Assembly (NCBI GenBank): GCA_036245525.1
Contig: BTPG01000004.1
Span: forward strand, 229,246,153-229,310,152
Direction: 5' to 3'
Length of the DNA: 64,000 nt
Origin: Semisulcospira habei
Taxonomy: Eukaryota > Mollusca > Gastropoda > Semisulcospiridae
Of the stretch, positions 20,030 through 31,473 are shown piece by piece. Position 1 is the stretch's first letter, and each line of letters opens with the position of its first letter. The notes under the pieces are model-generated. The model was not told the origin of the DNA. It was given only the letters and a program-made list of their open reading frames with translations, and made no database searches. The position numbers and the translations under genes are program-made.

Positions 20030-20160
20030 TGCACATAATAATGATAATAAAGAGCATTTATACTGTGCTGAATCCCCAGGAGCAGTGGGTTCTAATCTCG
20101 TTACAACAAAAAAAAAAGTATGCGCGCAGAATCTCACTACTTTTAAAAAATGTTAATCTA
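20030..20160 (-). repeat. SINE-like element
   Basis: Read on the minus strand it gives GTAGTGAGATTCTGC, ACTGCTCCTGGGGATTCAGC and ATAAATGCTCTTTATT, matching the copy at 25905-26016 in the opposite orientation. The (AAT)n head at 20037 is the inverted TTA tail. Confidence 0.65.
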
Positions 20161-20407
20161 CGCACACACATAAAACAGACACACATAACAAAACCATTCA
20201 CAATCATAAGTTAAACGCATTTTGATGATGCTGATGCGCACATGAATGCAAATAATTCCGTCAATTTTTTTTTATTACTTTAACACGCGTTTATGACTTT
20301 GTTAATGAAAGGTTTTTCTACCCCATCCCTCAATTTTGACTTTGTTGTGTTGCTAAATAAAGGAATAAATAAACAATAAAGTAGTACAAACTACTGAAGC
20401 AGTCATA

Positions 20408-20600
20408 AAAAACTGAGGGTCACTAGGGACCCACACCGTACACCAAAGTATATTTAGGAAATCGACTGTGAAAACCATGGGTCACTGGAGACCCACAACG
20501 TATGGTAAGGACTATCTAAATAAACGGCTATTTGAAAACCATGGGTCACTGGAGACCCACGATGTACAGCAAGGTATATCTAGTGAAAAAAAGCCAGGAT
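20408..20600 (+). repeat. Three ~62-bp tandem copies
   Basis: Each unit has CCATGGGTCACTGGAGACCC then ACGTATGGTAAGG or a variant. GGGTCACTGGAGACCC is itself a small inverted repeat. Confidence 0.75.
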
Positions 20601-20900
20601 GTACTCCATGCAAGTTTCAACACGACGTACAGGGGAGGTTAACTTTGATCTGTAATAAACTGTTCATATATCAAATCTGATATATGTGGTGTAAGACTAG
20701 AAAAATTTGAAGCTATAGTTTTAAAAAATCTTGTAGTTTGGAAGTTAATGGAGATTTACTACTTTTTGAGACAATCTAGGCCTGCTGCTGGCAAGGCTTG
20801 CATTTTGAAAACCTTCAAAGTATACCTATTTATCTGATTTTGCTGCAAATTATTGTCCAATTTTACAACATAACTACCATAAAAGTTTCAAGATGAAAAG

Positions 20901-21090
20901 TGAACCCATTCAGCCCTGACGCACTACAGCAGGAGATGGGTCGACCAGGATAATTCAAGGACAGTGCCAGATTAGCTTGGCGCCTATCTGGCACTGCCCT
21001 TGAATTATCGTCCATCCCCTGCAACTGGTGCATAGTCATTCAATGATGCCTCCAAAATTTGCGAAATACGTGTCGGGCTGAATGAGTTAA
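20901..21090 (+). mobile_element. MITE family A with shortened core
   Basis: TGAACCCATTCAGCCCTGAC to CGGGCTGAATGAGTTAA. The core retains AGCTTGGCGCC on the left but the right inner arm is deleted. Confidence 0.8.
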
Positions 21091-21435
21091 CAGACTGTGG
21101 TTTAATTTATGAGTTAAATAAGTGCATGTGTTTTCGAGCATAACAAATCTTATGCTCGCAAATTTCACCACCGCTAGTACCGTGAAGTGTGCCTTCTAGC
21201 ATGCTGGCCAATCATTGAGTGGGATGCACGATGAAACTTGGTCCCGTGATTCCTGGTCGCGCAGAATCAGGTGCGTAGGATTTGCAAGAAAGATAATGTT
21301 AGCGTGAAATGGCATGTACTGTATTTTGTAAATATAATATTTGAGGGCCCCTTCTTTTTCATTGATCTCTACTTGTGCCCCTTGTGCAGGCAGCCATTGG
21401 TACTATTGACTGATTTTGCTTCGAGGACTAAAGTA

Positions 21436-21608
21436 TCAGACTTTGGAGATACCCTGAGGTCTGCGTCCCATATCTGGAGACAGATTGACTGTGTTGGTTC
21501 AAGAAAGATGTCGGAATAGCTTGGCGTCTTTAGGCGCCAAGCTACTCCGACACCACCCTTGAACAATAATGGTCAATCCCATGTCCTGTCGCGTGTCATT
21601 ATGGGTTA
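21436..21608 (+). mobile_element. Diverged core element (family D)
   Basis: GAGACAGATTGACTGTG, then TTCAAGAAAGATGTCGGAAT ... AGCTTGGCGTCTTTAGGCGCC and ACTCCGACACCACCC. The outer ends do not match A, B or C well; the copies at 37940 and 40125 are similar. Confidence 0.6.
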
Positions 21609-21736
21609 CAATACTGGTGGCGACATGTGTGGGCGAAATTGATGGTACCTACATGTACAATGTGTTTAATTAATATTTTCCATACGAAATAAATTTACTT
21701 CATTTTGCCCTGAAGACCTTACTCCTCTTTTTGTTA

Positions 21737-21906
21737 TTAAACCCAAACACACAACAGCAGGAGATGGATCAATGATAATTCAAGGGTAGTGCCAGATTAG
21801 CTTGGTCCCATCGGGCGCCAAGCTAACGTGGCACCTTTGAATTATCATGGGTGATATGTCATTAGATGACGCCTCCAACATTTGGGAAATGTGATGGTGG
21901 GGTTAA
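21737..21906 (+). mobile_element. MITE family A, left of a tandem pair
   Basis: TTAAACCCAAACACACAACA to GATGGTGGGGTTAA; diverged, with part of the right arm deleted. Shares TTAA 21903-21906 with the next element. Confidence 0.75.
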
Positions 21907-22108
21907 CCTATTTAGCCTCGAGTCCCTACAGCAGGAGATTGATTGACCATGATAATTCAAGGGCAGTGCCAAATTAGCTTGGCGCCTGAAGGCGCCAAGC
22001 TAATCTGGCACTACCCTTGAATTATCATGGCCTCCTGCAACTGGTACATAGTTGTTAGGCGACACCTCCAAAAATTGAGAAATGGGACCTTGGGGCTGAA
22101 AGGGTTAC
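21903..22108 (+). mobile_element. MITE family A, right of a tandem pair
   Basis: TTAACCTATTTAGCCTCGAG to GGGGCTGAAAGGGTTAC. Core at 21953-22025 is intact. Much closer to the consensus than its left neighbour, so probably younger. Confidence 0.85.
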
Positions 22109-22517
22109 ACGGGTCAAGAATTGTGTGTGTGGCGTATTGTTAATATCTGTTATGAGTGTGTGTTGCCTCCCTTTTTCACATGTACACACACAAGGAAGGG
22201 AAACGAATACACAAACATGCTAACGAACAGCTGAAAAAAGTACAGTAGCACCATTACTACCTATGTTTGTAGCATGACGATTAATGGTTATAATATTTAA
22301 TAATAATAAACACACGAATTACATGACGATTTATGACACAAATAAACATGAACGCACGTACACCACAGGCAGGCAAGCAATCTAGGGAAAAGTGTAATTT
22401 CCTACAGGTACTCCCTTAAAAACAACATATCTTAGTCATACCTTTCTACACACTCCTTGCAGTATGGTTTCTCACACAACACAACCCACAGGTCTTTTGT
22501 CTTTTCATCATTATAAA
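22109..22517. other. No recognisable gene
   Basis: AT-rich unique sequence. Confidence 0.4.
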
Positions 22518-24133
22518 TATGCTAATGGTCAAAACTTAAGGGCCACCCCACTTTTTTGTCATTGTTTATCGTCGCAAGTACGCTAATAAAATACAATGTT
22601 TTTTCGATCCAAATGGGTTAAAAGTTGACCTTGGACAGTCCACAGTACAGGGAACAATAGACAACAATTCATCAAGTTCCACGAACGTGTCAAATGCACG
22701 TGAAACATTGTCAGTTTTTGTGAAAAGCTGTGCAATATTGGCAAGTGTACCAAAGGCAGGCAGGTGGAAAAACTCAGTAAAGTTGTGATGCACGTGCTAA
22801 AGGGGTCAGTCATGAACACTGAGCACTTCTGTTTCACTACAAATACCGGAACAGTAGGGGCATAATTGCCACTTTCCTAACCATGCCACCACGACGAAGC
22901 CTAACACCAGTAGATCAAGGCCGGGCGCTAGCATGGCTGCAGGATGGAATTTCCAGACGAGAAGCTGGGAGACGTCTTGGGTTGTCCCATTCAGTGATCC
23001 AGAGGCTGCTGGCACGATTCCAAGAAACTGGAAGAGCAGAACGACGACCCTGCTCAGGACGCCTCGCGCTGCACCAGCAGAAGGGAGGACAGATACCTCT
23101 GTGTGGCGGCTCTGCGCGACCGAACTGTCACGTCGACCACTCTGCGACGTCAACTGATGCAAGCTGCAAACGTTAACGTCAGCAGAAGCACAGTCAGCCG
23201 ACGTCTACACGAAATTGGCCTGGCTTCATGCAGAACAGCAGTGAGAATACTTCTCACTCCAAATCATCGCAGAGCCCAGATTGCCTGGTGTCGTCAACAT
23301 GTGAGGTGGAACAGACTTCAGTGGACTCAGGTTCTGTTTACTGATGAGTCAAGGTTTACTGTGTCCTTCAACGACGGCAGGGTGCGGGTCTGGAGACGTC
23401 AGGGCGAACGATTTATGGATGGATGCGTCCAAGAGGTGAATCACTACGGAGGAGGCTCAGTCATGGTCTGGGCAGGCTTCAGCAGGGAAGGCAGGACCCC
23501 CTCCATGTCATCCGAGGCACCCTGACTGGACTGCGCTATCGGGACGAGATTGTGCAGCCCTTAATCCAGCCAAGTCTCCAAGCCATAGGCGACAATGATG
23601 TTCTGCAGGACGACAATGCTCGACCTCATCGCGCCTGTGTGGTGGATAAGTACCTTGAGCAACGGTGCATCATGAGGATGGAGTGACCAGCTCGTTCACC
23701 TGATCTGGCTTCCATCGAGCACCTTTGAGACGTGCTAGGGCAACGTCAGTAGTCAGCAACCACCCCCCCCCCCCCCCCACCTCAAGGCGTCCCCCAGCTG
23801 ACTCCGGTTCCTGCATCAAGAGTGGGAAGCGATCCCACAACATGTTCTCCGAACCCTGGTGAACTCCATACGTCAACGCTGTAATGAATGCTTGGCTGCA
23901 AATGGTGGGTACACTCGCTACTGACTGGACCAGTCTTGTGTGACTTTTCAAATGAAGGGTGGGTGAACATTCTAACGTACTGCTGTTGTTACAATTGCTT
24001 GATTTACGCAAAACTTAAATGAAATTGTTACTAAATAAATTAGCAAAGTACTGACTTCAAGCGTTGTTACATTTTTTGTGTGATGTCGGCGGTGCGTCTG
24101 CGATAAAAAGTTGCCCTTAAGTTTTGACCATTG
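22518..24133 (+). mobile_element. Tc1-like DNA transposon, inactive
   Basis: Bounded by inverted repeats AATGGTCAAAACTTAAGGGC (22524) and GCCCTTAAGTTTTGACCATT (ends about 24132). A disrupted transposase lies between them. A TA precedes the left repeat, but a clean TA duplication is not visible on the right. Confidence 0.85.
22883..23921 (+). pseudogene. Tc1/mariner-type transposase, frameshifted
   Basis: The N-terminus (MPPRRSLTPVDQGRALAWLQ, then GISRREAGRRLGLSHSVIQR) is a helix-turn-helix DNA-binding domain. The catalytic part continues in other frames: VLFTDESRF near 23327 (first Asp), GGGSVMVWAGFSREG, and LQDDNARPH near 23607 (second Asp). SPDLASIEHL near 23697 gives the final Glu, followed by a TGA where Tc1 proteins usually have Trp. 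A poly-C insertion at 23762-23780 breaks the C-terminus, which resumes as LRFLHQEWEAIPQHVLR and ends NGGYTRY. At least three frame changes; not functional. Confidence 0.9.
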
Positions 24134-24140
24134 CACATGG

Positions 24141-24208
24141 TATATATTGACGAGCAAAAGAAATGTGTCATTTTCCTATGTCATATTTCTTTTGCTCATC
24201 AATATATA
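24141..24208. mobile_element. 68-bp foldback element
   Basis: TATATATTGACGAGCAAAAG and AAATGTG on the left pair with CATATTT and CTTTTGCTCATCAATATATA on the right, 28 of 30 bases. It sits eight bases beyond the Tc1-like terminus. Confidence 0.7.
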
Positions 24209-24454
24209 ATATTTAGATTTTCTGTTCTACATAAATGTCAACTGGTTTGGTCACTTGTGCAACACAGTCAACAGATTTTGTCTTTTCATCATTATCCGTA
24301 CATTTTATATGATACACATTTTATATGATACACAAACGTCAAAATCCATGCACGTAGTGTAAGGGTTTGCAATTGTGGCCCTTATGACTGGAGACCATAC
24401 AGTAACAAACAAACAAAAATCACAGACTAGCACACAGACGTTCTTCTCAACACA

Positions 24455-24708
24455 TTAACCCTTATCATACTGAGGCTAAAAGCTTCAAATTTGTCCACTG
24501 CCATTATTATGCAAGCTACATTAGAGTACTTACGGATCATAGTAAGGAGAGGCGCCAAGCTATTCTGGCACTACAGCGCCAAGCTATTCTGGCACCGCCC
24601 TTGAACTAAAGCCATTGGTCTATATCCTTATCTGCACGTACTATAATGTAGCTTGCGTAGGGCAGTGTAAAAATTTGAAGCTTTTAGCCTCATTATGATC
24701 TAGGTTAA
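24455..24708. mobile_element. MITE family B chimera with two left arms
   Basis: Both ends carry the family's left arm (ACTGAGGCTAAAAGCTTC, GCAAGCTACATTA, CTATATCCTTA): forward at 24455-24545 and inverted at 24610-24708. The centre has two right-half core segments in direct order (GGCGCCAAGCTATTCTGGCA twice) instead of a hairpin. Confidence 0.8.
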
Positions 24709-24744
24709 TTCAACACCACAAAAGCCCTTGTCCCAGGAAATGGG

Positions 24745-24835
24745 ACTCAGAATGTCATCTGCAAGGTGCATAGATCCTCATGAGCTCCCGCAAATGCGGG
24801 GGACTCATGAGGATCTATATCTATAGTAGTTGGGG
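24745..24835. repeat. Foldback family E copy
   Basis: CATAGATCCTCATGAGCTCC, CGCAAATGCGGG, GACTCATGAGGATCTATATC: a 20-bp stem, the best preserved E copy. A fragment (CATAGATCCTCATGAGCCC) recurs near 24963. Confidence 0.75.
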
Positions 24836-25289
24836 GGTGTTCAGATTTTCATGTTATGAGGGTTTGTTTACAACAACTGATTCTCAGCAACGAACGAGAG
24901 CAAAATCATGGCAGATTATCAGCTAGGGCCATTAACTGACATGGACAACACTCTAAACATCTCCATAGATCCTCATGAGCCCTGGGGTAAATTGTGACAA
25001 AGGGAAATCACTGACACATATATGCAAATAATGTCCCTACATACTTGTCTAGGACTACGTTTGAGAAATGGCACTATTATTTGGAAGCAAAAAAAAGTAG
25101 GCCTATTAACCAGAATCGTTTACTGATTTTTTTTTTTTTTTAACTTTACAACTCTTTGCGGCGTTGAGTGCTCAACATCAACACATTGATGGTTACAGCA
25201 CTTTGTGAAAGAGTGCAGAAAAGGAAACAAGAAAGAAAAAAAAAAGAGGGGTTGGCCGTGTAGGTTTACTGAATTGAGCCCACCCTTGA
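24836..25289. other. No recognisable gene
   Basis: Unique sequence with a T run at 25124. Confidence 0.4.
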
Positions 25290-25357
25290 GATTTTTTTTT
25301 TTTTTTTTTTTTTTGGGGGGGGGGGCGGGGTTGTGGGGGGTGGGGTGGGGGGGGTGT
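25290..25357. repeat. Poly-T and G-rich tract
   Basis: A T run followed by GGGGGG-rich sequence. Confidence 0.9.
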
Positions 25358-25850
25358 ATATAATAATAATAATAATGGGGATTTGTTAAGCGCTTACTCT
25401 GAAAGTAGCTCTAAGCGCTGATACAATGAACAAACTAAAAGCTAACACACAAACACACACCATACGCACACACATAATATGTGACAGCGGTGATGAATTG
25501 TGCATGGCTGGGGAAACGGCGGACTAGTAAAAGGCAGCGTTGTTGAGGTGGGTTTTGAGAAGTGTTTTGAGGAAGGAGAGCGCTTGACATATTTTCTTTG
25601 TAATCACATGATACGATTAATCTCTCTAATCGTACAACTCTACATGTGTGTTGGACGTCTATGGGCAGGCCGTTTGTTGCTCGCATATATATGGCTTGCG
25701 GCAAGAAGATGTTCGGTCGTTTGAAAGAGTAACGTCCCCTGCCTTTTCCGGTGAAAAGAAAAGGGGAGACTGCCAGTGCTAATATTTTAGGAAGGTTACA
25801 AAGTAAAGTAGGTAATAGCACTGTCAGGGGAGAGAAGTGTGCATGATCGA
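25358..25850 (-). mobile_element. LINE 3' fragment (L2-like RT C-terminus)
   Basis: On the minus strand a frame gives FLKTLLKTHLNNAAFY then stop, the usual end of L2/CR1-type RTs. The 3' UTR contains paired AGCGCTTA words and ends in (TTA)n, seen as AATAATAAT at 25362. Confidence 0.6.
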
Positions 25851-25904
25851 CCAGTGATCATAGATCTAGAGTGGCCAAAGCACAAAAAGTACTGATTGTT
25901 ATCG

Positions 25905-26016
25905 TATGGTAGTGAGATTCTGCATATACATTTTTTTGTAACGCGCTTAGAGGCCACTGCTCCTGGGGATTCAGCGCGATATAAATGCTCTTTATTATTA
26001 TTATTATTATTATTAT
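25905..26016 (+). repeat. SINE-like element with (TTA)n tail
   Basis: GTAGTGAGATTCTGC ... TTGTAACGCGCTTAGAGGCC ... GGATTCAGCGCGATATAAA then (TTA)n. Pairs with the inverted copy at 20030. Confidence 0.65.
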
Positions 26017-26182
26017 GATATCGTACGCTTCGAGGGACACTATGTCAGATTCACGTTGCATTTGTATTGGGCCTAGAGAAGGCTGTTGACAGGTCATCTA
26101 ATGCTATGGTGATAAATATCTTCTCAACAACGCTTTAATGAATTAATGCGTATGTTAAATCAGCCAAAGACACTGCGTTCAA

Positions 26183-26395
26183 TTAACCCTTTTAGTCCAA
26201 AGGGTGCATTTCCGAAATTTTGGAAGTGTTACTTAACGACTATGTACCAGTTGCAGGAGGTGGATTGACCTTAATAATTCAAGGATAGTGCCAGATGAGC
26301 TTGGCGCCTAACGGCGCCAAGCTAATTTGGCGCTACCCTTGAATTATCATGGTCAGTCAATCTCCTGCTGTAGGGTGTTGGGGCTAAAAGGGTTC
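26183..26395 (-). mobile_element. MITE family A, reverse, just upstream of the MADF-BESS gene
   Basis: TTAACCCTTTTAGTCCAAAG to GGGGCTAAAAGGGTTCA. Core at 26275-26347. It ends 68 bases before the MADF start codon and abuts the pyrimidine tract of a possible acceptor. Confidence 0.85.
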
Positions 26396-26462
26396 AGTTT
26401 TCAACTGTTGCAGAAATAAAAAGAACATCCAATAAGATCGACCTACAAAGGATGCATTGAAA

Positions 26463-26628
26463 ATGGATCTGTCGAAAGCACAGACGTCATCACTCATTGA
26501 CTTGTATCGCGCACATAAAGTTCTGTGGGACCACTCTCTGCCTTCATACAAGGACCAGCATGAGCGAAACAGGGCATTGCTCAAGATCCAGGCAGCATTC
26601 AATGAGGAATGTGACATCCTGTTGGAAA
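26463..26628 (+). CDS. MADF-BESS transcription factor, exon 1 (MADF N-half)
   Basis: Encodes 55 residues plus one base. The stretch SSLIDLYRAHKVLWDHSLPS then YKDQHERNRALLKIQAAF fits the start of the MADF (Myb/SANT-like) DNA-binding domain, including the LW and the following Y-K. The ATG at 26463 follows an in-frame TAA at 26433. TTTTCAACTGTTGCAG at 26397-26412 could be an acceptor if a non-coding exon lies upstream. The exon ends TTGGAAA|GTACGT, a strong donor, in phase 1. Joining it to 32955 completes the MADF domain. Proteins of this family are nuclear regulators; targets here are unknown. Intron 1 is 6.3 kb and carries a LINE. Confidence 0.8.
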
Positions 26629-26706
26629 GTACGTTCTCCACACCTATGTAGTACAGTCACTTTGTGAAATCAGGATATATCCGTGAAATCTCTTTCTCCC
26701 GTCACA

Positions 26707-27149
26707 TTAACTCATTCAAGATGAACTGCAAACAGATATGCGGCTTAAGCCGACTGTGTGTTGCAGAGTACAAGGACCACCAGCAGGGCTCCTACTTTTT
26801 AGTGAATTCGCAGATTTCCAAGAAATGTAAAAATAAGAATCTGTGAAGAAGAAAAAAAAAAAAAAAATTCCCTGAAAAACAAAATTCATACTCTGAATGC
26901 CTCCAAAATCATGCCCAGATTTTAACCAATTAAAAAAAAAAAAATTCCAGGAGGCATGCCCTGGGACCCCCCTAGAGCAGACACGCACGCTTGTGGCTTT
27001 GCCACTTCATCTGCCTCCCCCCACACCGCCCCCCCCCCCCCACCCCCTCCCGCCCTTGAGAATTTCAAGGATTTTTGCTTTTCCTCAGTGGGAGCCCTGA
27101 ACCTGGCTTAAGATGTGTATCTGAATGCAGTTTGTCTGGAATGAGTTAA
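26707..27149. mobile_element. Family F TTAA element, 443 bp, in intron 1
   Basis: TTAACTCATTCAAGATGAAC plus TGCAAACAGATATGCGGC at the left is mirrored by AGATGTGTATCTGAATGCAG and TTTGTCTGGAATGAGTTAA at the right. The interior holds A and C runs and no coding. The same outer sequence occurs at the MADF-BESS stop codon. Confidence 0.75.
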
Positions 27150-27154
27150 TGCAA

Positions 27155-27220
27155 TCCCCACCTGGAACAATCTTCCAGCTCAGGTAAGCAAAGCACCCAC
27201 CCTGGCCTCTTTTGAAGTCC
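27155..27220 (+). pseudogene. LINE RT C-terminal remnant
   Basis: Encodes TWNNLPAQVSKAPTLASFE, the WNxLP motif region of an RT, then decays. Context to 27420 is otherwise unrecognised. Confidence 0.45.
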
Positions 27221-27461
27221 CGGCTGTCCAGACTGTCGCCCCACTTTCCTGCCAACTACAGGCCCGGTACACTGCTGAAGTAGGGATGCTGACGGCTTGG
27301 GGGTCAGTTGGCCTAGGTAAATCCCCTGGTAGCTCCAAGCCAGCCAAACTGGCCCAAGCAAACGGTGAAATCATGAATGTCATTGACTGGGTGTGCGCTG
27401 CCGTAGTGCAGTGGGGACACACAAGACGAAGAGAGAGGTACACTGCTCATTTTCACGTGTC

Positions 27462-27530
27462 TTAACCCGCATCATACTCAGGCCGCTAAAAGCTTCACAT
27501 TTGTACCCTGCCATATGCACGCTACATTAT
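27462..27530 (+). mobile_element. Left part of a MITE family B copy split by a LINE
   Basis: TTAACCCGCATCATACTCAG to GCACGCTACATTAT; the remainder of the same element is at 31474-31633. Confidence 0.85.
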
Positions 27531-28337
27531 AAGACACATAAAACCGCTATCAAGTCTATATCCTCATTCAATATTGACGCTGTACTCAAAGCGATTTTAA
27601 ACTCATTAAAATTTTTGTACCTGAGAAATCGGTGACTTACTGCATGATATAGATTCGTGTACATTTTTCTGACATAGCTAACGTGTCTAATGTGTGAAGT
27701 CACGACGGAGTCTCAACCACGTTTAGTTCGTATTTGTTGTGTGATAGACCGTAACGGATCAGAGACACAAAGTGCGTGCGTCTCTTAGTGCGACGATTAG
27801 TCGCGATACAATCACACAACATAATCCTGTTACTAAGAGATTCAGGATTAGCACTTGATACCTGATGACTGATCAGTGTGTGATGACTGGCTTAGTGGTC
27901 AATGTTGATAGACACACCCGCGTGCAATTCTCATCGGAATGCGCGTATAATTATGACAATTGCAGCGCTCTGTGACTTTACAAACTGTGTTAACCTGTGT
28001 ATTGAACAAGAGTGCACAACTTAGTCGCTATTAAAGTGATTCTTATCACTGACTGTGACGGTAGCAGAGAATAAGATTACTCTGGTACGCTTCATCGCGC
28101 TTTGTTTGTAGCAACAGTACGTTGCACACGCAGAGACCTATATCTGCAGACTTTTTTCATTTACATCTACGATCCGCTATCTTTTTCTTCCTTTTTTTAT
28201 CTTTCGCGCATGTTTCAGTGCTGTGTTTTGACCACTTATCTGCATGCCACATTGTGACACTTTGTTATTGTTGTTTAAACTGTCATTTAGTTTGTTAGTA
28301 TATTTTAAACTAGTATTTAGTTGCGAAGTTACCTGAC

Positions 28338-29008
28338 ATGTTTACTAGTGTCAGCGATCATTTGCTTAGAATAGGCCACCTCAATGTATATCACCTTTGC
28401 AGCAAAGTATCAGATGTTACAGTACTACTCAACCAACCCTCCCCATATCACATATTTGGCTTTACAGAAAGTAGGTTGACAGAGAATATAAGTAACCAAG
28501 CTATCACCATACAAAATTTCTCCATTCATAGGCGAGATGCTTCAGTGCCTGGTCATAATGGCATTTGTGCTTATGTTCACAATACTATTGCTAACAACGT
28601 AACACGACGACGTGACCTGGAATCCGCCCATGTGGAAAGCCTGTGGCTTGAGATAAAAGCAACCGCCAAGTCAACCCCGACCTTCGTATGTTTTATTTAC
28701 AGAAACCCCGCAGCTACAGTGTCCTGGCAAGATGATTTTGTTGTAATGGTTGACAAAGTACAAAACTCCAAGGGTGATATACATATATACTCGGTGATTT
28801 TAATGTTGATTTATTGAAACCTGGCAACACGTCATGGAGATCCATGATAACGTTCTTAGGCCTTACACAAGTAGTTCAGTCACCCACCAGGGTCACTGCT
28901 ACTTCATCCACATTAATTGACCATATTTATACAACCAACGACAGTGCCCTTAGCAATGTCTAAGTACCCAGCACCTCTGTCAGTGATCATTTTCCTATTT
29001 GTTTTTCA
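28338..29008 (+). pseudogene. LINE ORF2 APE-type endonuclease, frameshifted
   Basis: Starts MFTSVSDHLLRIGHLNVYHL. FTESRL and HNGICAYVHN fit the family. A frame change near 28790 leads into GDFNVDLLKPG, a stop near 28960, and SDHFPICFSLS near 28980, so the catalytic GDFN and SDH motifs survive in a different frame from the start. Confidence 0.85.
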
Positions 29009-29020
29009 TTATCTGCGAAG

Positions 29021-31149
29021 TTGCCAAAGAAACCTCATAAGGAGCATATAACCATTCTCTACAGATCATTCAAAAAATTTAATCAAGATGATTTTTTGCA
29101 TGAACTTTCCCAAACACCATTTTCCGATGTGTATAACTATAACGATCCCAATGTAGCGCTGTCCCACTGGTATAAGTTGTTCCTCGGTGTTCTTGACAGA
29201 CATGCCCCGAGGCGCACTAAGTGTGTTAAACATCCCACTGTGCCTGAGTGGCTGACGGATGAGATTAAAACTGCGATGGAACTAAGAGATCTATTGAAAC
29301 AACAAAAGAAATTTGACGAGTACAAAAAACAGCGAAACCTAGTTAAATCATTAGTACGTAAAGCACAGAGGCAGTATGCTGAAAAGATTATTGCGGGCGG
29401 CAAAGACATACGCAGCGTGTGGCAGGTGATTAACACATTTACTAAAGGACAATCTAGCAAAACAACGAGTGTCCCCCCGCACCTCACAGCTGATGTATTT
29501 AATGAACACTTTCTTAACGTTGCAAAAACCCTGTCACAGACGAACACCTGTGAGCCAGGTGAATACGTATGTTCAGAACAATTGAAACAGCACAGTCAGA
29601 AAAACGCCGGCAATACTTTCTCAGTTCCCCTAATGACCATCCTTGATGTAGGAAAATCTATAACCAACATGAAAAGTAAAACATCTTGTGGTGTAGACGG
29701 TATTAGCAGTAAAATCCTGAAAATTGCGCTCCCTTATATTGTGGAATCATTAACCTTTATATATAACCTTTCGATTCAAAAGAGCATGTTTCCCGATGAA
29801 TTGAAAATAGCAAAAGTTACTCCTCTACCGAAAAGCAAAGATCTGAGTGACCCAAGTGAGTACAGACCTATTTCAATCTTATCAGCAGTGTCCAAACCAC
29901 TTGAAAAGCATATACATAATCATTTACTTCAATTCCTGGAGAAAAACCACCTTATTAGTACAGCACAATCAGCTTTTCGGCCCAAACATTCGTGTCAGAC
30001 TGCCTTAACTCTCATAACCCACAAATGGCTTACTGCCATAAATGAGTCCAAACTTTCAGGTGTAGTATTTCTAGATCTTAAAAAAGCCTTCGATCTCATT
30101 AACCACTCAATCTTACTAAAGAAGTTACCTTTATATCACATTGACTCAAATGCAGTCGCTTTTCTCTCGTCCTATCTCTTAGACAGAACGCAGAAAGTGT
30201 TCTTGAATGGTAAATACTCAGCGAAAGGACTGGTGACCCATGGTGTTCCTCAGGGATCCACCCTAGGACCGTTATTATTCAACATCTTTATAAATGACCT
30301 TCCACTGTCAATATCACACCCCAACACAAACTGTGAACTATTTGCTGACGATACATCATTACATGTATCTGATAAAAATGTTTCAACCGTGAGCGCTGTC
30401 CTCCAACATAGTCTAGATGAAGTGTCAACTTGGTGTGAAGAAAATCATATGATTATTAGTATTCCTAAAACGAAAAGTATGTTGGTGACAACACGCCAAA
30501 AGCATTGTGTGGTTTGCAACCCCTTGAGCTGTCCCTTCACTCTCAGCCCATAGAGCAAGTGTCAAAACATCGTTTGTTAGGAGTGACAGTCGACGAACAG
30601 CTCAGCTGGGAGCCGCACATAGAAACTGCCTGTAAAACTATTTCAAAGAATCTATTTTTATTATCCAAATTAAGTCGTATAGTCGACATTGATGCTCAAA
30701 ATCTATTCTTTAACGCACACATCAAGACACATTGTAATTATGCTTCCAATATCTGGGACGGCTGTGGAGACATTCATTTGAAAAAAATTAATTCCCTTTA
30801 CCGGCGAGGTATTAAGCTTATTCTTCCTGGTTCGTCCCCTACTGATGAAAGACTGAAGGCCCTTAATATTCTACCACTCAGTAAACAATTGGAACTTAAT
30901 AGATGCTTGCTTGTGCAAAAAATTCTAAACAATGCCGCCCCTCCCTATCTCCGTGAGCTGTTTTCCCACACGAATAGAGAGAACACGAGGAACAGCTTAC
31001 TCCATCTCCCAAAACCGAGAATCGACATCTTCAAATCTAGCATATCATTTTCCGGTGCTAAGTCATGGAATAACTTGCCCTTGCATTTAAAGTCTATTTC
31101 AAAGTTATCTATCTTCAGAGCTCACGTCCATAAATTGCTGTCGATGTGA
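29021..31149 (+). pseudogene. LINE ORF2 reverse transcriptase, one frameshift
   Basis: The first 510 codons (29021-30553) include the linker, SEYRPISILSAVSKPLEKHI, SGVVFLDLKKAFDLINHS, HGVPQGSTLGPLLFNIFIND, and FADDTSLHVS with catalytic Asp-Asp at 30341-30352. A single frame change around 30510-30550 continues into 214 codons (to 31149) with HRLLGVTVDEQLSWEPHI, a WDGCGD motif and the C-terminal WNNLPLHLKS. Apart from that break the RT is intact, so the copy is fairly young. Confidence 0.93.
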
Positions 31150-31473
31150 ATGTCCTATTTTTCTGTTTAGTATGTTGCTCCAGCACAGCAGATTGCTGCA
31201 GATTATGTAATAGTTTGACTGTATTAACATGTCAGGCTCATACACGTACATATATTGTTTTAATTCTTTTTGTATTTTATTTTTTATTTTTTATTTTTTT
31301 CTTTCTGATGGTGGGGGGGTGGGGGGTGGGGGGGGGGGTATGGGTACTTATATATATTTTATCTTTTGCTGTATCGTCTTATGTATTTGTATATGTGTAG
31401 AGTAGCAGGACAGTTTGGAAGATAGGCATTGCTATGCCTAAAACTTTTTATCCTGAATAAAAACGTTTCATCA

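Larger units (their letters stand above)
27531..31473 (+). mobile_element. Nearly full-length CR1-like LINE in intron 1 of the MADF-BESS gene
   Basis: The 3.94-kb insert lies exactly between the two parts of a family B MITE (CTACATTAT | AGTACTTACAG). About 800 bases of leader carry no clear ORF. Endonuclease and reverse transcriptase follow, then a 3' UTR with a G-rich run at 31310-31340 and the tail TTTTTATCCTGAATAAAAAC with TTTCATCAT. It is on the same strand as the host gene. No esterase-type ORF1 is seen in this copy, unlike its relative at 55812-60414. Confidence 0.9.
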
